NCBI RefSeq assembly: GCF_000002235.5
Contig: NW_022145605.1
Location: 38,511,141 to 38,575,140, forward strand
Source of the DNA: Strongylocentrotus purpuratus
Taxonomy: Eukaryota; Echinodermata; Echinoidea; Camarodonta; Strongylocentrotidae
Direction of reading: 5' to 3'
Length of the DNA stretch: 64,000 nucleotides
Below are positions 34,198-44,912 of the stretch, piece by piece. The notes under the pieces are model-generated. The model did not search any database. It was not told the DNA's origin and was given only the letters and a program-made list of their open reading frames with translations. Made by a program: the position numbers and the translations under genes. Each line of letters opens with the position of its first letter. Within the stretch, counting starts at the first letter, position 1.

Positions 34198-35784
34198 TTT
34201 CAGTTCAGTTCAGTTCAGTTCATTTATTCATTTCATTTTCATAAAAAACGCAGAAAAAGCAAATAAACGAACAAGTAGATATATACATACTAAAGCACAA
34301 AGTGTTCACTTTATACCAAATAAATTCAATGAAATAGGAGAACAAAGGAAAAGCCCATGGTGGCCTTGTTCAAAAGAGTTCCCCTGAATATTATAATTTA
34401 TATTACTGAGTATATAATTATAAGTTAAAGATAACACAAAATACAGCGATAAACACAATATAAAGAAAAACAATAACAAAAACATGTGTGAAATAATGTA
34501 AAAGTGGAGGGGATAAAAAGGTTTGGAAGGTAATTTCAATTGTACTCAGAATACAAGGTCACTATCATTTGTTTTTTAAACGTTGAACTGTTTTTATGCA
34601 AGCGTATGACTTGTGGTTAAGTGTTCCATATGTTTTGCAAAGTGTTTCTTACAGATGTTTTTAGAGAATGAACTTTTCACTTTCCATATTATGGAACATG
34701 TTGCGAAGCCAAGTATTATGATAATGAATTTGGTTATTGACCAAGAATGTGGAGGATATTCTTTTTGGAAGTATATTTACAAAAAAATTGAAAACCAATT
34801 AGTGCATTATGGTATTTGAATAAATCAAAAACCTAAAGTTTTTATACTAAGAAATAAAGGAGCAGAATGGGCATAATAATCACTACCTGTACAAATATAT
34901 AGAGCCTTCTTTTGTAATTTGAAGAGGGTGTTAATATACCCATGACACGAATTTCCCCAAATAGTAATACAATATGTCAGATAAGGTAAAGTGAGTTGTA
35001 CAAAGTAAACGAAATAGGAAATGGTACCAGAAATTTCAATTTATATAAAACACCAATACATTTTGATACCTTTTTTATAACATTATCGAAGGTTGTTATC
35101 TACGAATACTCCAAGAAAATTATTAAAACATTTAATTTTGATAAAGGTGTCAATACTTAGGGTTACCTTATCTTGTACATGGGACACGTTTGTACTTTTA
35201 TTGTGAAATATACAAAAGTTTGTTTTAGAAAGATTTACTATCAATTTATTAGCTTTGAACCAAGTTGATACCTTGTATTATTCTTTGTTGACCTCATGCT
35301 CAACATTATTTAAATCAGGTTGTGAAAATAAGAGTTGTGTCATCTGCATACATAATATACTGAATGATATGAGACAGTTGAGTTACGTAATTAATATATA
35401 TAAACAAAAACGTACTGGGCCAAGTATAGATCCCTGGGGAACTCTGTGTGTTATGTCTGCAAAAATTAACAACATGATTATTATACATAGTAAATTGACG
35501 TCGATGCATAAATAACCTTTTTTTTTAAATGAAGAAGGTTTCCATGTACACCATAAAAGTTCAATTTGGATAAGAGAATTACTACATCAAATGCTTTTGA
35601 TAAATCCATAAATATTCTAATACAAAAGTCATTGTTTTCCATTGATAATGTCACTTTTAATATCCTGCAAATCAATCAAAGCATGGTTGTGGAATGATTA
35701 CGTCGAAATCCAAATTGGTAAAGTAGATTGTTGTAGAAATTAAATAACTCTTTGTATGTCATTTCTTCATGTAGTTGATTAATC
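34198..35784 (-). mobile_element. 5'-truncated CR1-like LINE in GULO intron 4, antisense to GULO
   Basis: On the minus strand the RT is readable in pieces: IRIFMDLSKAFDVV (about 35610), QYIMYADDTTLIFTT (about 35330) with the active site, then FKLQKKALYICTGSDYYAHS (about 34900) and the 3' tail TGAACTGAACTGAACTGA at 34198-34215. Several frame changes and stops are present. It is related to the element at 9670-14690. It lies in the same intron as the apparently missing GULO exon. Confidence 0.8.
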
Positions 35785-35884
35785 CAGAGATGCCAACCGG
35801 TACGATAATAAGAGTGAAATACGACAATACGATATCACCTCTTAACATACGATTTAACCACCCCCCCCCCCCCCCAAAAAAAAA

Positions 35885-35945
<61 letters not shown>

Positions 35946-36152
35946 TAATAATAATAATAATAATAAAAAATAAAAAAAAAAAAAATAAAAAATGATTATT
36001 AAACCCCATAAAAACAGCGGAATCGCATAGAAACATATACAATTAAACCCCTGCAACCCCAACAAAATCTTAGCTTTAAAATTGTCTCATTAAATTTTAA
36101 TGAAAGAGCAAACCTTTTTCTTTTCTTTTGTGTCAAGAGGTTGGCATCTCTG
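35785..36152. mobile_element. MITE with CAGAGATGCCAACC inverted ends
   Basis: Perfect 14-bp terminal inverted repeats CAGAGATGCCAACC (35785) and GGTTGGCATCTCTG (to 36152). The start fits hAT-type ends, but the flanking octamers differ, so no target duplication supports the class. The inside holds a C tract and long A-rich (AAT)n/(AAAT)n runs. It abuts the 5' end of the LINE directly. Confidence 0.75.
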
Positions 36153-37256
36153 ATGGTGATGTAGGTAGTTATGATGATGATGATGGTGTTGTAGGTACTT
36201 ATGATGATGATGGTGACGATGACGGCTTGGTCTAAACAAAAAGGATGTTGTTCTGCCGTGTAGGTTCCAAAACATGGGTCGGTCGGTCGGAATCTTTTTC
36301 TTTTTGTTCTCCTTCTTTGGGCTGATATTTCTTAGTTTTTAATGCATTATTTTTTTTCTTCACCCTCTTTGGGCTGACATTTCTCAGTTTTGAATGCTTT
36401 AATACATGTGTTTTAGCGACGTCATTCCATTCATATCTTTTCACCTCATAATAATCCATGGTTAACAATGTTGTGTTTAGACTCTGTGCTTCCCAGCTGA
36501 CGAAGTTGGTTTTCAACTACCTGTAAAACTTGTAAATATATCAACGGATTGCAGATTGATGAAATTTTAACACTATGTCTCGATGTATATGTCCCTTTCT
36601 TCTTGTTTTTACGTAAAGTTTTAACTTTCTTTAGGCCTTCAAAATATGTCATGAATAAAGTGATGTGAGCCTTTCCGTCGAAAACTGTATACAGCGACCG
36701 TCGCCAAAAAAACTCAAAACCGGGAACGTCGCCTAACGTCGCTGGTTTTTAGCTGGTGCAATGTATACTATACACATACACAAGGCCGAAGTCTACTTGC
36801 ATGTTTATGCTAGCAGGATTTTTTAAACTAAAACAGAAGACGAGTGAGAATTTGGGAATAATTAGATGATTTTATGCTTTTATATCCTATGTAAACAAAC
36901 AAAATCCCGGTACATATTTTGTATTTATTAAACAATTTTTTCTAAAAAACGGTAAAAAAAAATATTGAAAAAAAATCAAAAACCAGACCAAGATTTCAAG
37001 ATTTTGGGGTCAGTCGCAAAAGGCAATACAACATCTTCTTTTTGTTAATGCCTTATTATGATGTAGATGATAATGGTAATGATGTTGATGATTGTGATGA
37101 AGGTGCTGATGATGCTGATGATAATGATGATCACGATGGCTATGATGGTGATTTAATGATGTGGATAGTGGCAGTGTTGGACCACCTGGTGGTGATGATA
37201 AGATGCACGTAGTATTGATGATTGGTGACATTTTTTCTGATAATTCCTTTAAATAG
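36153..37256. other. GULO intron 4 remainder, GATGAT microsatellites
   Basis: Contains (GAT)n-rich stretches at about 36153-36225 and 37060-37160 and a short duplicated TCTTTGGGCTGA(T/C)ATTTCT motif near 36317 and 36369. I looked here for the missing GULO exon and found none. Confidence 0.6.
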
Positions 37257-37444
37257 GTCCTAGATAATTTGGATTCCAATGTGGATGGCTGTGAGCATTT
37301 CCGTTTTCAGTGGTATCCCCATACCGATATGGTATCGCTGTCAAAGGTGAACCGAACCAAGAACAGAATCACAGAAACAAGATCGTCATGGTTTTGGGAC
37401 AAGCTCGTGGGTTACTACGCTCTTGAGTTCTCGTTTTGGCTCAG
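37257..37444 (+). CDS. GULO: GULO coding exon (family position after the missing exon)
   Basis: Starts in phase 0 with VLDNLDSNVDGCEHFRFQWY and continues PHTDMVSLSKVN to ALEFSFWL; aligns with the rat segment beginning [20 protein letters not shown]. The acceptor AAATAG|GTC is good. Confidence 0.93.
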
Positions 37445-37563
37445 GTAATTTACTAAAAGTTACGATTCCCTTTCTAGTTCCTAATAGATTGCGGTATTCT
37501 TTGTTGTCCTGCAACTCTTAGGCCTTATTCCCACATGAAACCCGACACTTGAAGGTCAATCTG

Positions 37564-38150
37564 ATGCTAGGAGTCCTCATCAGGAAGCACTATCAGGCAT
37601 GGGACGTCCTAGAGCTTGGAGAACTGCCGCCATCACTGTGAGAAAGTCCTGCGATGCCGCCCTGCTTTTATAGGCGGCAAGTGGCGCCGAATGGCGGGCA
37701 ATCAGGTGGCATTTGGCGCGAAGTAGTCACCAATCGGGTGCCGTTTGGCTCGCGTAGTGGCGCAAACAAGGTGCCCCTTGGCGCCAAGTGGCGCCATGTG
37801 GCGCGAAATCTCATTGGCGCAACTTGGCGCGCGCCATTACATTCCAGTGGATTCCAATAGGCGGATTGTTTGCGCCAAAGGGCGATATGTTCGCGCCATT
37901 TGGTGCCACTTGGCGGACACTTGGCGCTGATTGCTCGATGCAAGTGGCGCGACGAAAATTTCAAACATTTTGAAATTTTCTTGCCGCCACATTCAAATTT
38001 GGTGCCGTTACGGGCCACCACGAGCCAGTTGGGAGGCAGTTTGAGCTACTACACGCCACTAGGCACCTTATTGGCGACACTAGGCGCCACAGTAAATTGC
38101 ATTGGCGCAAACTGGCGCCAACTGGCGCCGGCCCAGTGGACTCCTAGCAT
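37564..38150. mobile_element. Inverted-repeat element with TGGCGCC minisatellite core, GULO intron 5
   Basis: TGCTAGGAGTCC at 37565-37576 is inverted as GGACTCCTAGCA at 38138-38149. Between them lies a GC-rich array of degenerate (A/T)(C/T)TTGGCGC(C/G) and AAGTGGCGCC units. No target duplication was seen and there is no transposase. Open frames crossing it are artefacts of the array. Confidence 0.72.
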
Positions 38151-38827
38151 TATTATATTTTTTCCACTCTACTGAATCTCTAACATGCAAAAAATCCTGA
38201 AAAATCCTCAAACCACAAAGATATTTATGGTTTTCTTTGAAGGCGTCAATGTGTAACTCCCTCTGACAGAAAATTTGCCTAACCAATTTATTCCGAATTA
38301 TCCCAACCGTTTTTCCATGAAAATTAAGACATAAAACAGGCCTTTAAAATCTTCAACACTTAAATGTTTTGAATGGTAGATAGAGCCAATCTATTGCTTT
38401 GTGACGATTTACATTCGCCTAAAATTATAAAAACATAGCTGGGAGAATTTAGGAATCGATCAGATCATTTTTTCCCAATTGTTATCATTATCATTAATAA
38501 TGGTCTGATTCACTCGTAATTTCAGATTATCTTTAATTGTACATCTAGCATTGAAGTCACTACCTTAGCACCATTTTCTCTCATCTGAACAATGTTAACT
38601 AGTCCCTTCAAAGACTCATGGGTACACACAGTTATTTATTTTGTGTACACCTTCACAAAAGTGCCTCATGTTATTAATTGACTCATATTCTACATTGTTT
38701 GTTTTTGTTTTCGATGGTTTTCACCGCATCGTGTCCATACTGGGCTATATTGATCTTATCTTGATCATGCCAATAAAGATGATTTCTTTCTTTCTTTTTC
38801 ATTCATTTCTTTTCTTCTTCATTTCAG

Positions 38828-38977
38828 TTTGTTTGTACCTTCTCTTGTTCCATTGATCAACAGATTATTTTTCTTAATCTTTGCATCACTACCGAAAGAA
38901 AGAGTTGACATCAGTCACAAGGTGTTCAACTTTGAATGTCTCTTCAAGTCACACGTGACAGATTGGGCTATTCCAAG
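38828..38977 (+). CDS. GULO: GULO coding exon
   Basis: Encodes LFVPSLVPLINRLFFLIFAS, a hydrophobic segment corresponding to the membrane-associated region of GULO, then KVFNFECLFKSHVTDWAIP. Phases 2/2 agree with both neighbours. Confidence 0.93.
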
Positions 38978-39019
38978 GTAATCTTTTTGATCGTTCAGTT
39001 TTCTATTTGTAAATTGGCA

Positions 39020-39195
39020 ACACCAATATTTTTTTTTATATCCTGCATTAAAAAAATTTGGTTTTTGATTGGTTGAGAGCTCGTCACGTGCCAAGAACAA
39101 TTTGTACTATTTTAAGGTTACTTTGAAAAAGTACTATTTGGGGTACTATTTGGGAGGAGAAGTACTATGAGAGTATTATTTGAGAGTTGACATTT
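39020..39195. repeat. Dispersed repeat in GULO intron 6, relative of 9220-9540
   Basis: GATTGGTTGAGAGCTCGTCA followed by CGTGCC and TACTATTTGGGGTACTAT, inverted with respect to the copy at 9.4 kb. Confidence 0.7.
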
Positions 39196-39982
39196 TTTGA
39201 GGATTTAAAACAAATATTATTTATTGAGTGATTAATCAATTTATTGGTTCATTTATGGATTAATTGAATAATTGATTCATTGCTTGAATTACTTATTTTC
39301 CAATTCATGTATTCTTAAAGGTAAAGACCAGTATTGGAAACGCCCCAATTTCAAAAAAATGAAATGGAAGCTCTTTTTACCAAGCATGTGAAAGAATATG
39401 TTTTGAATAATACATGATGATAAAAAAAAATTACCGGGAAACCGCCTACTAATTGATATATTTGGTAAATTAGTTTATCTCTCACAGTGTGAGAGATAAA
39501 AAAAAAAGAAAAAAAAAAGGCACGTGTCGCGCACGTGTGCGTAGTCCCATATACATCTTTCTGTGTACAGTGCTTGTAACTTTATGAACACTGAGCCAAA
39601 TTTCTTATAATTTTGATGATTCCAGAACCTTGCAGTACATCTATGCTAGATGATCAACCTTTTCTGATCGATTTCACAACGTTTCTTTCACAATGCAATC
39701 GCATGACCATAACTGGTCTTTATCTTTAATGTTAAATTTGTTAGTTTCTTTTTGTTTTTTGAGGGGGAGGGACTGTTTAGTCAAAGCATGTGATTGACTA
39801 GAGGATGAATTGGCTGATAGTTTTCTTTGGATTGTATGTAGACAAATTAGAATGCCCATTTAAAGGGACTATTTGCAGCCAACATAAATTCTGTATCATT
39901 ATGATTGAAGCATGAGCTAAATCCAGGATTTTGTTTCGAATCTGAGACAAAAGTACCCAATCCCTTTTATAATTGTACCCAG

Positions 39983-40144
39983 AAACAAGACCGGGGAAGT
40001 TCTGAGGGAGCTGAGGCATCACGCCAATACAGGACGATTCTATGCTCACTTGTCCACAGAGGTCCGATTCACCAAGGCTGATGACATCATGATCAGTCCA
40101 GTCTATGGGAGAGAGACCTGCTACATCAACATCATTCATTTTAA
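39983..40144 (+). CDS. GULO: GULO coding exon
   Basis: Encodes NKTGEVLRELRHHANTGRFY, STEVRFTKADDIMISP and ETCYINIIHFK; matches the VEVRFTRGDDILLSP and CYMNIIMYRPYG region of rat GULO. Donor AA|GTATGC. Confidence 0.93.
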
Positions 40145-40549
40145 GTATGCAACGTTTTATCCCTTTTGCGACAATCATTCCACATTTTGTGGTTTGGCTC
40201 AGAGCCCCCCCCCCCCCCACCATGAGGTCAAGGTCAAAGGTCATGGGGCTCATTATGTATGCAAAAATAGCTTGTGATCGCATTATTATTAGAACCGATG
40301 GGTGGATTACCATCAAACTCAAGACATGTACATGTACATGTATGTATCTTGCAGAGCCAATGAACGGAGTAGATTTTGGGGCCATGAGGTCAAAGATGAA
40401 AGGGTCATACATGTATCTGAGAAAAAGCTTGTAATCACGATATTCTTAGATCCTATTCATGGATTCCAATTGAACTTGAATTTGAAAATTTTCTTTTGTT
40501 TTGGTGTGTAAAATTGCTCTATGACGGAGTTTTCTTCTTCTTCTTCCAG

Positions 40550-40640
40550 ACCTTATGGAAGACCAACATTGAACAAGAAATAATGGGATGTGTATGAGGA
40601 CATTGTAAAGAGAGCAGGCGGTCGACCACATTGGGCTAAG
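40550..40640 (+). CDS. GULO: GULO penultimate coding exon with in-frame TAA
   Basis: The frame set by both neighbours reads PYGRPTLNKK, TAA (40581-40583), WDVYEDIVKRAGGRPHWAK. In rat the stop position is the Tyr of DYW, so one base change from TAT or TAC explains it. Downstream sequence, including the family HWAK motif, remains in frame with no other damage. Confidence 0.9.
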
Positions 40641-41463
40641 GTAAGAACAAAGGCTTCATGAAAATCGTTATCAATAACACGATTTTGAAATAGCAAGGTA
40701 CGATAGGTCTTACAAGCTACTGGAATTGGGGCATCGGATTGGCTGAGAGCAAATTTGTCATAAAATTTTACCATTTGTTATATTTTTATGAAACAGGGCC
40801 CTGAAATAGTATACAAATATTGACTGCTTTTGAGGGAAGCACTTTTTGGAATAACAGTTAAAACTGTTACCCAAGGTGATCTCAAAACTGTAGGGTGACC
40901 CGAGACGAAGCAGATGAGCAAAGTGCAGTCTTGAGATCACCGAGAACTATAGTTTTAAATGTGACCCCCAAAATGATCAGTCAATATTTTGTTTGATATA
41001 CTGTATCCCACATTTTAACTCGCAAGAATAGATTGTAATCAGAAATGGGTGTCGAAATGTGCATTTGTAGGAAATGTACTTGTTTAACCCTATATATCAG
41101 GGGGGGGGGGGGGGGGCTTTAAAAGTCCCCCTCCACATTTTTCGCAATATTTTTTTAACGCACAAGGATCTTGCGCTGAAATGTTTTTGAAACAATTTTT
41201 TTCGGAAATCAGAGCTACCGTTACAAAGTCACAATGTCAGTTACAATGTCAGTCCGAAAATCGCTCATTTTCGTGATTTGTGTACAAAACTATCAAAAAT
41301 ATAATTTTTCCAAAAGATATTGTCTTCATATGATGCACATAAACCTAGCTTTGTCGACAAACCCCCTTTGTGAATTCAGGCCGCAAGGTCTAGGTATACA
41401 TGTATTTAAAAAAAATATTGAGATGATCAGCATGTATGTTCTTTTTTTATATTTTTATTGCAG

Positions 41464-41595
41464 GAACACCCTATGAGGAACAAGGATTTATCAGAGCTCT
41501 ATCCAAGATGGTCTGAGTTCTGTGGTCTGCGTAAGAAGCTGGACCCTTGCGGCATGTTCCAAAACACGTATCTGGAGCGGGTCTTATCAGACTAA
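41464..41595 (+). CDS. GULO: GULO terminal coding exon
   Basis: 44 codons including stop: EHPMRNKDLSELYPRWSEFC, GLRKK, then LDPCGMFQNTYLERVLSD and TAA. Matches the conserved end of GULO ([20 protein letters not shown] in rat). This exon is the source of the satellite array that starts about 0.4 kb downstream. Confidence 0.93.
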   Translation, partial: EHPMRNKDLSELYPRWSEFCGLRKKLDPCGMFQNTYLERVLSD

Positions 41596-42002
41596 CATGG
41601 TCCTGAGTTATATGAAGCAGGGTAGTTCATAAACAAACAAATAATGAACATATGAACCTGAAACTTGGAAGGGCTATTGGAAAATTCCTTCTACTCATTT
41701 TCACAGTTTGTTTAAAGGCACACTGTCCAACTTGTAGCTCCTTGCTCCCTCTATATAGAAAACTTCCCCAATCGGTGCCTGTTGGTCCCCCATGATCCTC
41801 TTCTTCTTATGTAAAATGAGAGCTGAGTTAATGAGATAGCCACCTGTAACAGTGACCTCGCTGGCTCGCTGGGTGGTCTAATCCCTTTTGGCTGAAGTAG
41901 TAAACCCTGCCTTTAAATTCATTTAACATAATGCTCATGATTTGTATATTTTAAACTGTCTGTATTTTATCACATGTATATATTTGTTCGCTTTTTAACT
42001 GA

Positions 42003-42008
42003 AATAAA
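42003..42008 (+). promoter_or_regulatory. Candidate polyadenylation signal of GULO
   Basis: AATAAA about 410 bases after the GULO stop codon, followed by a GAATT-rich stretch. It may belong to the dispersed repeat inserted in the 3' region; an identical copy sits in the duplicated block near 43618. Confidence 0.4.
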
Positions 42009-43087
42009 GTCTTTTGAATTGAATTGAATTGGAACAAGGATTTATAAGAACGCTACCCAAGATGGTCTGCAAAAGAGGTTTGGTCCTTGCAGCATGTTCC
42101 TCAGCACGTATCTGGAGTGGGTCTTATCACTAACATGGTCGCGAATCATACGAAGCAGAGTAGTCCATAAACAAACAAATAATGAATATTTGAATCTGAA
42201 ACTTGGAAGGATTATGAGGAACATAGATTTATCAGACCGCTACCCAAGATGGTCTGGGTTATGTGGTCTGCGACTAATATGATTGTGAGTTATATGAAAC
42301 GGGGTAGTCCATAAACAAACAAAAATTGAAACATATGAACCTGGAACTTGGAAGGACAATGAGGAACAAGATTTTTCGGAACGCTACCCAAGATGGTCTG
42401 GGTTATGTGGTCTGCGACTAATATGACTGTGAGTTATATGAAACGGGGTAGTCCATAAACAAACAAAAATTGAAACATATGAACCTGGAACTTGGAAGGA
42501 CAATGAGGAACATAGATTTATCAGACCGTTACCCAAGATGGTCTGGGTTATGTGGTCTGCGACTGATATGATTGTGAGTTATATGAAACGGGGTAGTCCA
42601 TAAACAACAAAAAAAAAAAAAAATATGAACCTGGAACTTGGAAGGACAATGAAGAACAAGATTTTTCGGAACGCTACCCAAGATGGTCTGGGTTATGTGG
42701 TCTGCGACTAATATGACTGTGAGTTATATGAAACGGGGTAGTCTATAAACAAACAAAAATTGAAACATATGAACCTGGAACTTGGAAGGACAATAAGGAA
42801 CATTTGATTTATCAGACCGCTACCCAAGATGGTCTGGGTTATGTGGTCTGCGACTAATATGATTGTGAGTTATATGAAACGGGGGAGTCCATAAACAAAC
42901 AAAAAAATTTAAAAAAAATATGAACCTGGAACTTGGAAGGACAATGAGGAACAAGATTTTTCAGAACGCTACCCAAGATGGTCTGGGTTATGTGGTCTGC
43001 GACTAATATGATTTTGAGTTATATGAAACGGGGTAGTCCATAAACAAACAAAAATTGAAACATATGAACCTGGAACTTGGAAGGACA

Positions 43088-43210
43088 ATGAGGAACATAG
43101 ATTTATCAGAACGCTATCCAAGATGGTCTGAGTTCTGTGGTCTGCGTAAGAAGCTGGACCCTTGCGGCATGTTCCAAAACACGTATCTGGAGCGGGTCTT
43201 ATCAGACTAA
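43088..43210 (+). pseudogene. Full-length duplicate of the GULO terminal exon inside the array
   Basis: In the reading frame of the real exon it encodes MRNIDLSERYPRWSEFCGLR then KKLDPCGMFQNTYLERVL and the stop, with only a few substitutions. The first three codons and the intron acceptor CAG are replaced by array sequence, so it is unlikely to be spliced as a normal last exon. Confidence 0.85.
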
Positions 43211-44912
43211 CATGGTCCTGAGTTATATGAAGCAGGGTAGTTCATAAACAAACAAATAATGAACATATGAACTTCAAACTTGGAAGGGCTATTGGAAAAT
43301 TCCTTCTACTCATTTTCACAGTTTGTTTAAAGGCACTCTGTCCAACTTGTAGCTCCTTGCTCCCTCTATATAGAAAAGTTCCCCAATCGGTGCCTGTTGG
43401 TCCCCCATGATCCTCTTCTTCTTATGTAAAATGAGAGCTGAGTTAATGAGATAGCCACCTGTAACAGTGACCTCGCTGGCTCGCTGGGTGGTCTAATCCC
43501 TTTTGGCTGATGTAGTAAACCCTGCCTTTAAATTCATTTAACATAATGCTCATGATTTGTATATTTTAAACTGTCTGTATTTTATCACATGTATATAATT
43601 GTTCGCTTTTTAACTGAAATAAAGTCTTTTGAATTGAATTGAATTGGAACAAGGATTTATAAGAACGCTACCCAAGATGGTCTGCAAAAGAGGTTTGGTC
43701 CTTGCAGCATGTTCCTCAGCGCGTATCTGGAGTGGGTCTTATCACTAACATGGTCGCGAATCATACGAAGCAGGGTAGTCCATAAACAAACAAATAATGA
43801 ATATTTGAATCTGAAACTTGGAAGAATTATGAGGAACATAGATTTATCAGAACGCTACCCAAGATGGTCTGGGTTATGTGGTCTGCGACTAATATGATTG
43901 TGAGTTATATGAAACGGGGTAGTCCATAAACAAACAAAAATTTAAAAAAATATGAACCTGGAACTTGGAAGGACATTGAGGAACATAGATTTATTAGAAC
44001 GCTACCCAAGATGGTCTGGGTTATGTGGTCTGCGACTAATATGATTGTGAGTTATATGAAACGGGGGAGTCCATAAACAAACAAAAATTAAAAAAAATAT
44101 GAACCTGGAACTTGGAAGGACATTGAGGAACATAGATTTATTAGAACGCTACCCAAGATGGTCTGGGTTATGTGGTCTGCGACTAATATGATTGTGAGTT
44201 ATATGAAACGGGGTAGTCCATAAAAAAAAAAAAAAATTAAAAAAAAATATGAACCTGGAACTTGGAAGGACAATGAGGAACAAGATTTTTCAGAACGCTA
44301 CCCAAGATGGTCTGGGTTATGTGGTCTGCGACTAATATGATTGTGAGTTATATGAAACGGGGTAGTCCATAAACAAACAAAAATTGAAACATATGAACCT
44401 GGAACTTGGAAGGACAATGAGGAACATAGATTTATCAGAACGCTACCCAAGATGGTCTGGGTTACATGGTCTGCGACTTATATGATTGTGAGTTATATGA
44501 AACGGGGTAGTCCATAAACAAACAAAAATTGAAACATATGAACCTGGAACTTGGAAGGACAATGAGGAACATAGATTTATCAGAACGCTACCCAAGATGG
44601 TCTGGGTTATGTGGTCTGCGATTAATATGATTGTGAGTTATATGAAACGGGGTAGTCCATAAACAAACAAAAATTGAAACATATGAACCTGGAACTTGAA
44701 AGGACAATGAGGAACATAGATTTATCAGAACGCTACCCAAGATGGTCTGGGTTACATGGTCTGCGACTTATATGATTGTGAGTTATATGAAACGGGGTAG
44801 TCCATAAACAAACAAAAATTGAAACATATGAACCTGGAACTTGGAAGGACAATGAGGAACATAGATTTATCAGAACGCTACCCAAGATGGTCTGGGTTAT
44901 GTGGTCTGCGAC

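Larger units (their letters stand above)
29224..41595 (+). pseudogene. GULO: L-gulonolactone oxidase gene, nine exons visible, probably inactivated
   Basis: GULO oxidises L-gulono-1,4-lactone to L-ascorbate (vitamin C precursor 2-keto form) in the ER membrane, using covalently bound FAD and O2. Nine exons with GT-AG introns and compatible phases give 376 codons plus stop; mammalian GULO has 440. Recognised parts are the FAD-binding domain (VCGSKHSLSDIACT, with the His expected to bind FAD; GTHGTGYNHGIIATK), the substrate domain (FRFQWYPHTD, SSWFWDKLVGYYALEFSFW, VTDWAIPR, LSTEVRFTKADD), and the C-terminal GGRPHWAK and LDPCGMFQNTYLERVL motifs. Two defects are seen: an in-frame TAA at 40581-40583, and about 62 residues (end of the FAD domain) with no exon between 33733 and 37257. 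These total about 438 codons, the family length. Splice sites are intact, so inactivation would be recent; a sequencing or assembly error must be excluded. Confidence 0.85.

Noticed and set aside
35785-36152. Firm hAT assignment of the CAGAGATG MITE
   Set aside because: The inverted ends fit, but the flanking octamers GATTAATC and ATGGTGAT differ, so the superfamily is left open.
37654-38175. Overlapping Arg/Ala/Pro-rich open frames
   Set aside because: Products of the TGGCGCC minisatellite in GULO intron 5.
40050-40434. Longer open frames around GULO exon at 39983-40144
   Set aside because: These read through the donor site into the intron; the spliced frame with matched phases is far better supported.
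43088-43210. Second GULO terminal exon as an alternative last exon or a second gene
   Set aside because: The intron acceptor and first codons are replaced by satellite sequence; it is a by-product of the tandem duplication.
42017-44912. Regularly spaced repeats that could suggest a CRISPR array
   Set aside because: Units are ~145 bp and contiguous with no unique spacers, they derive from a GULO exon, and the genome is clearly animal.
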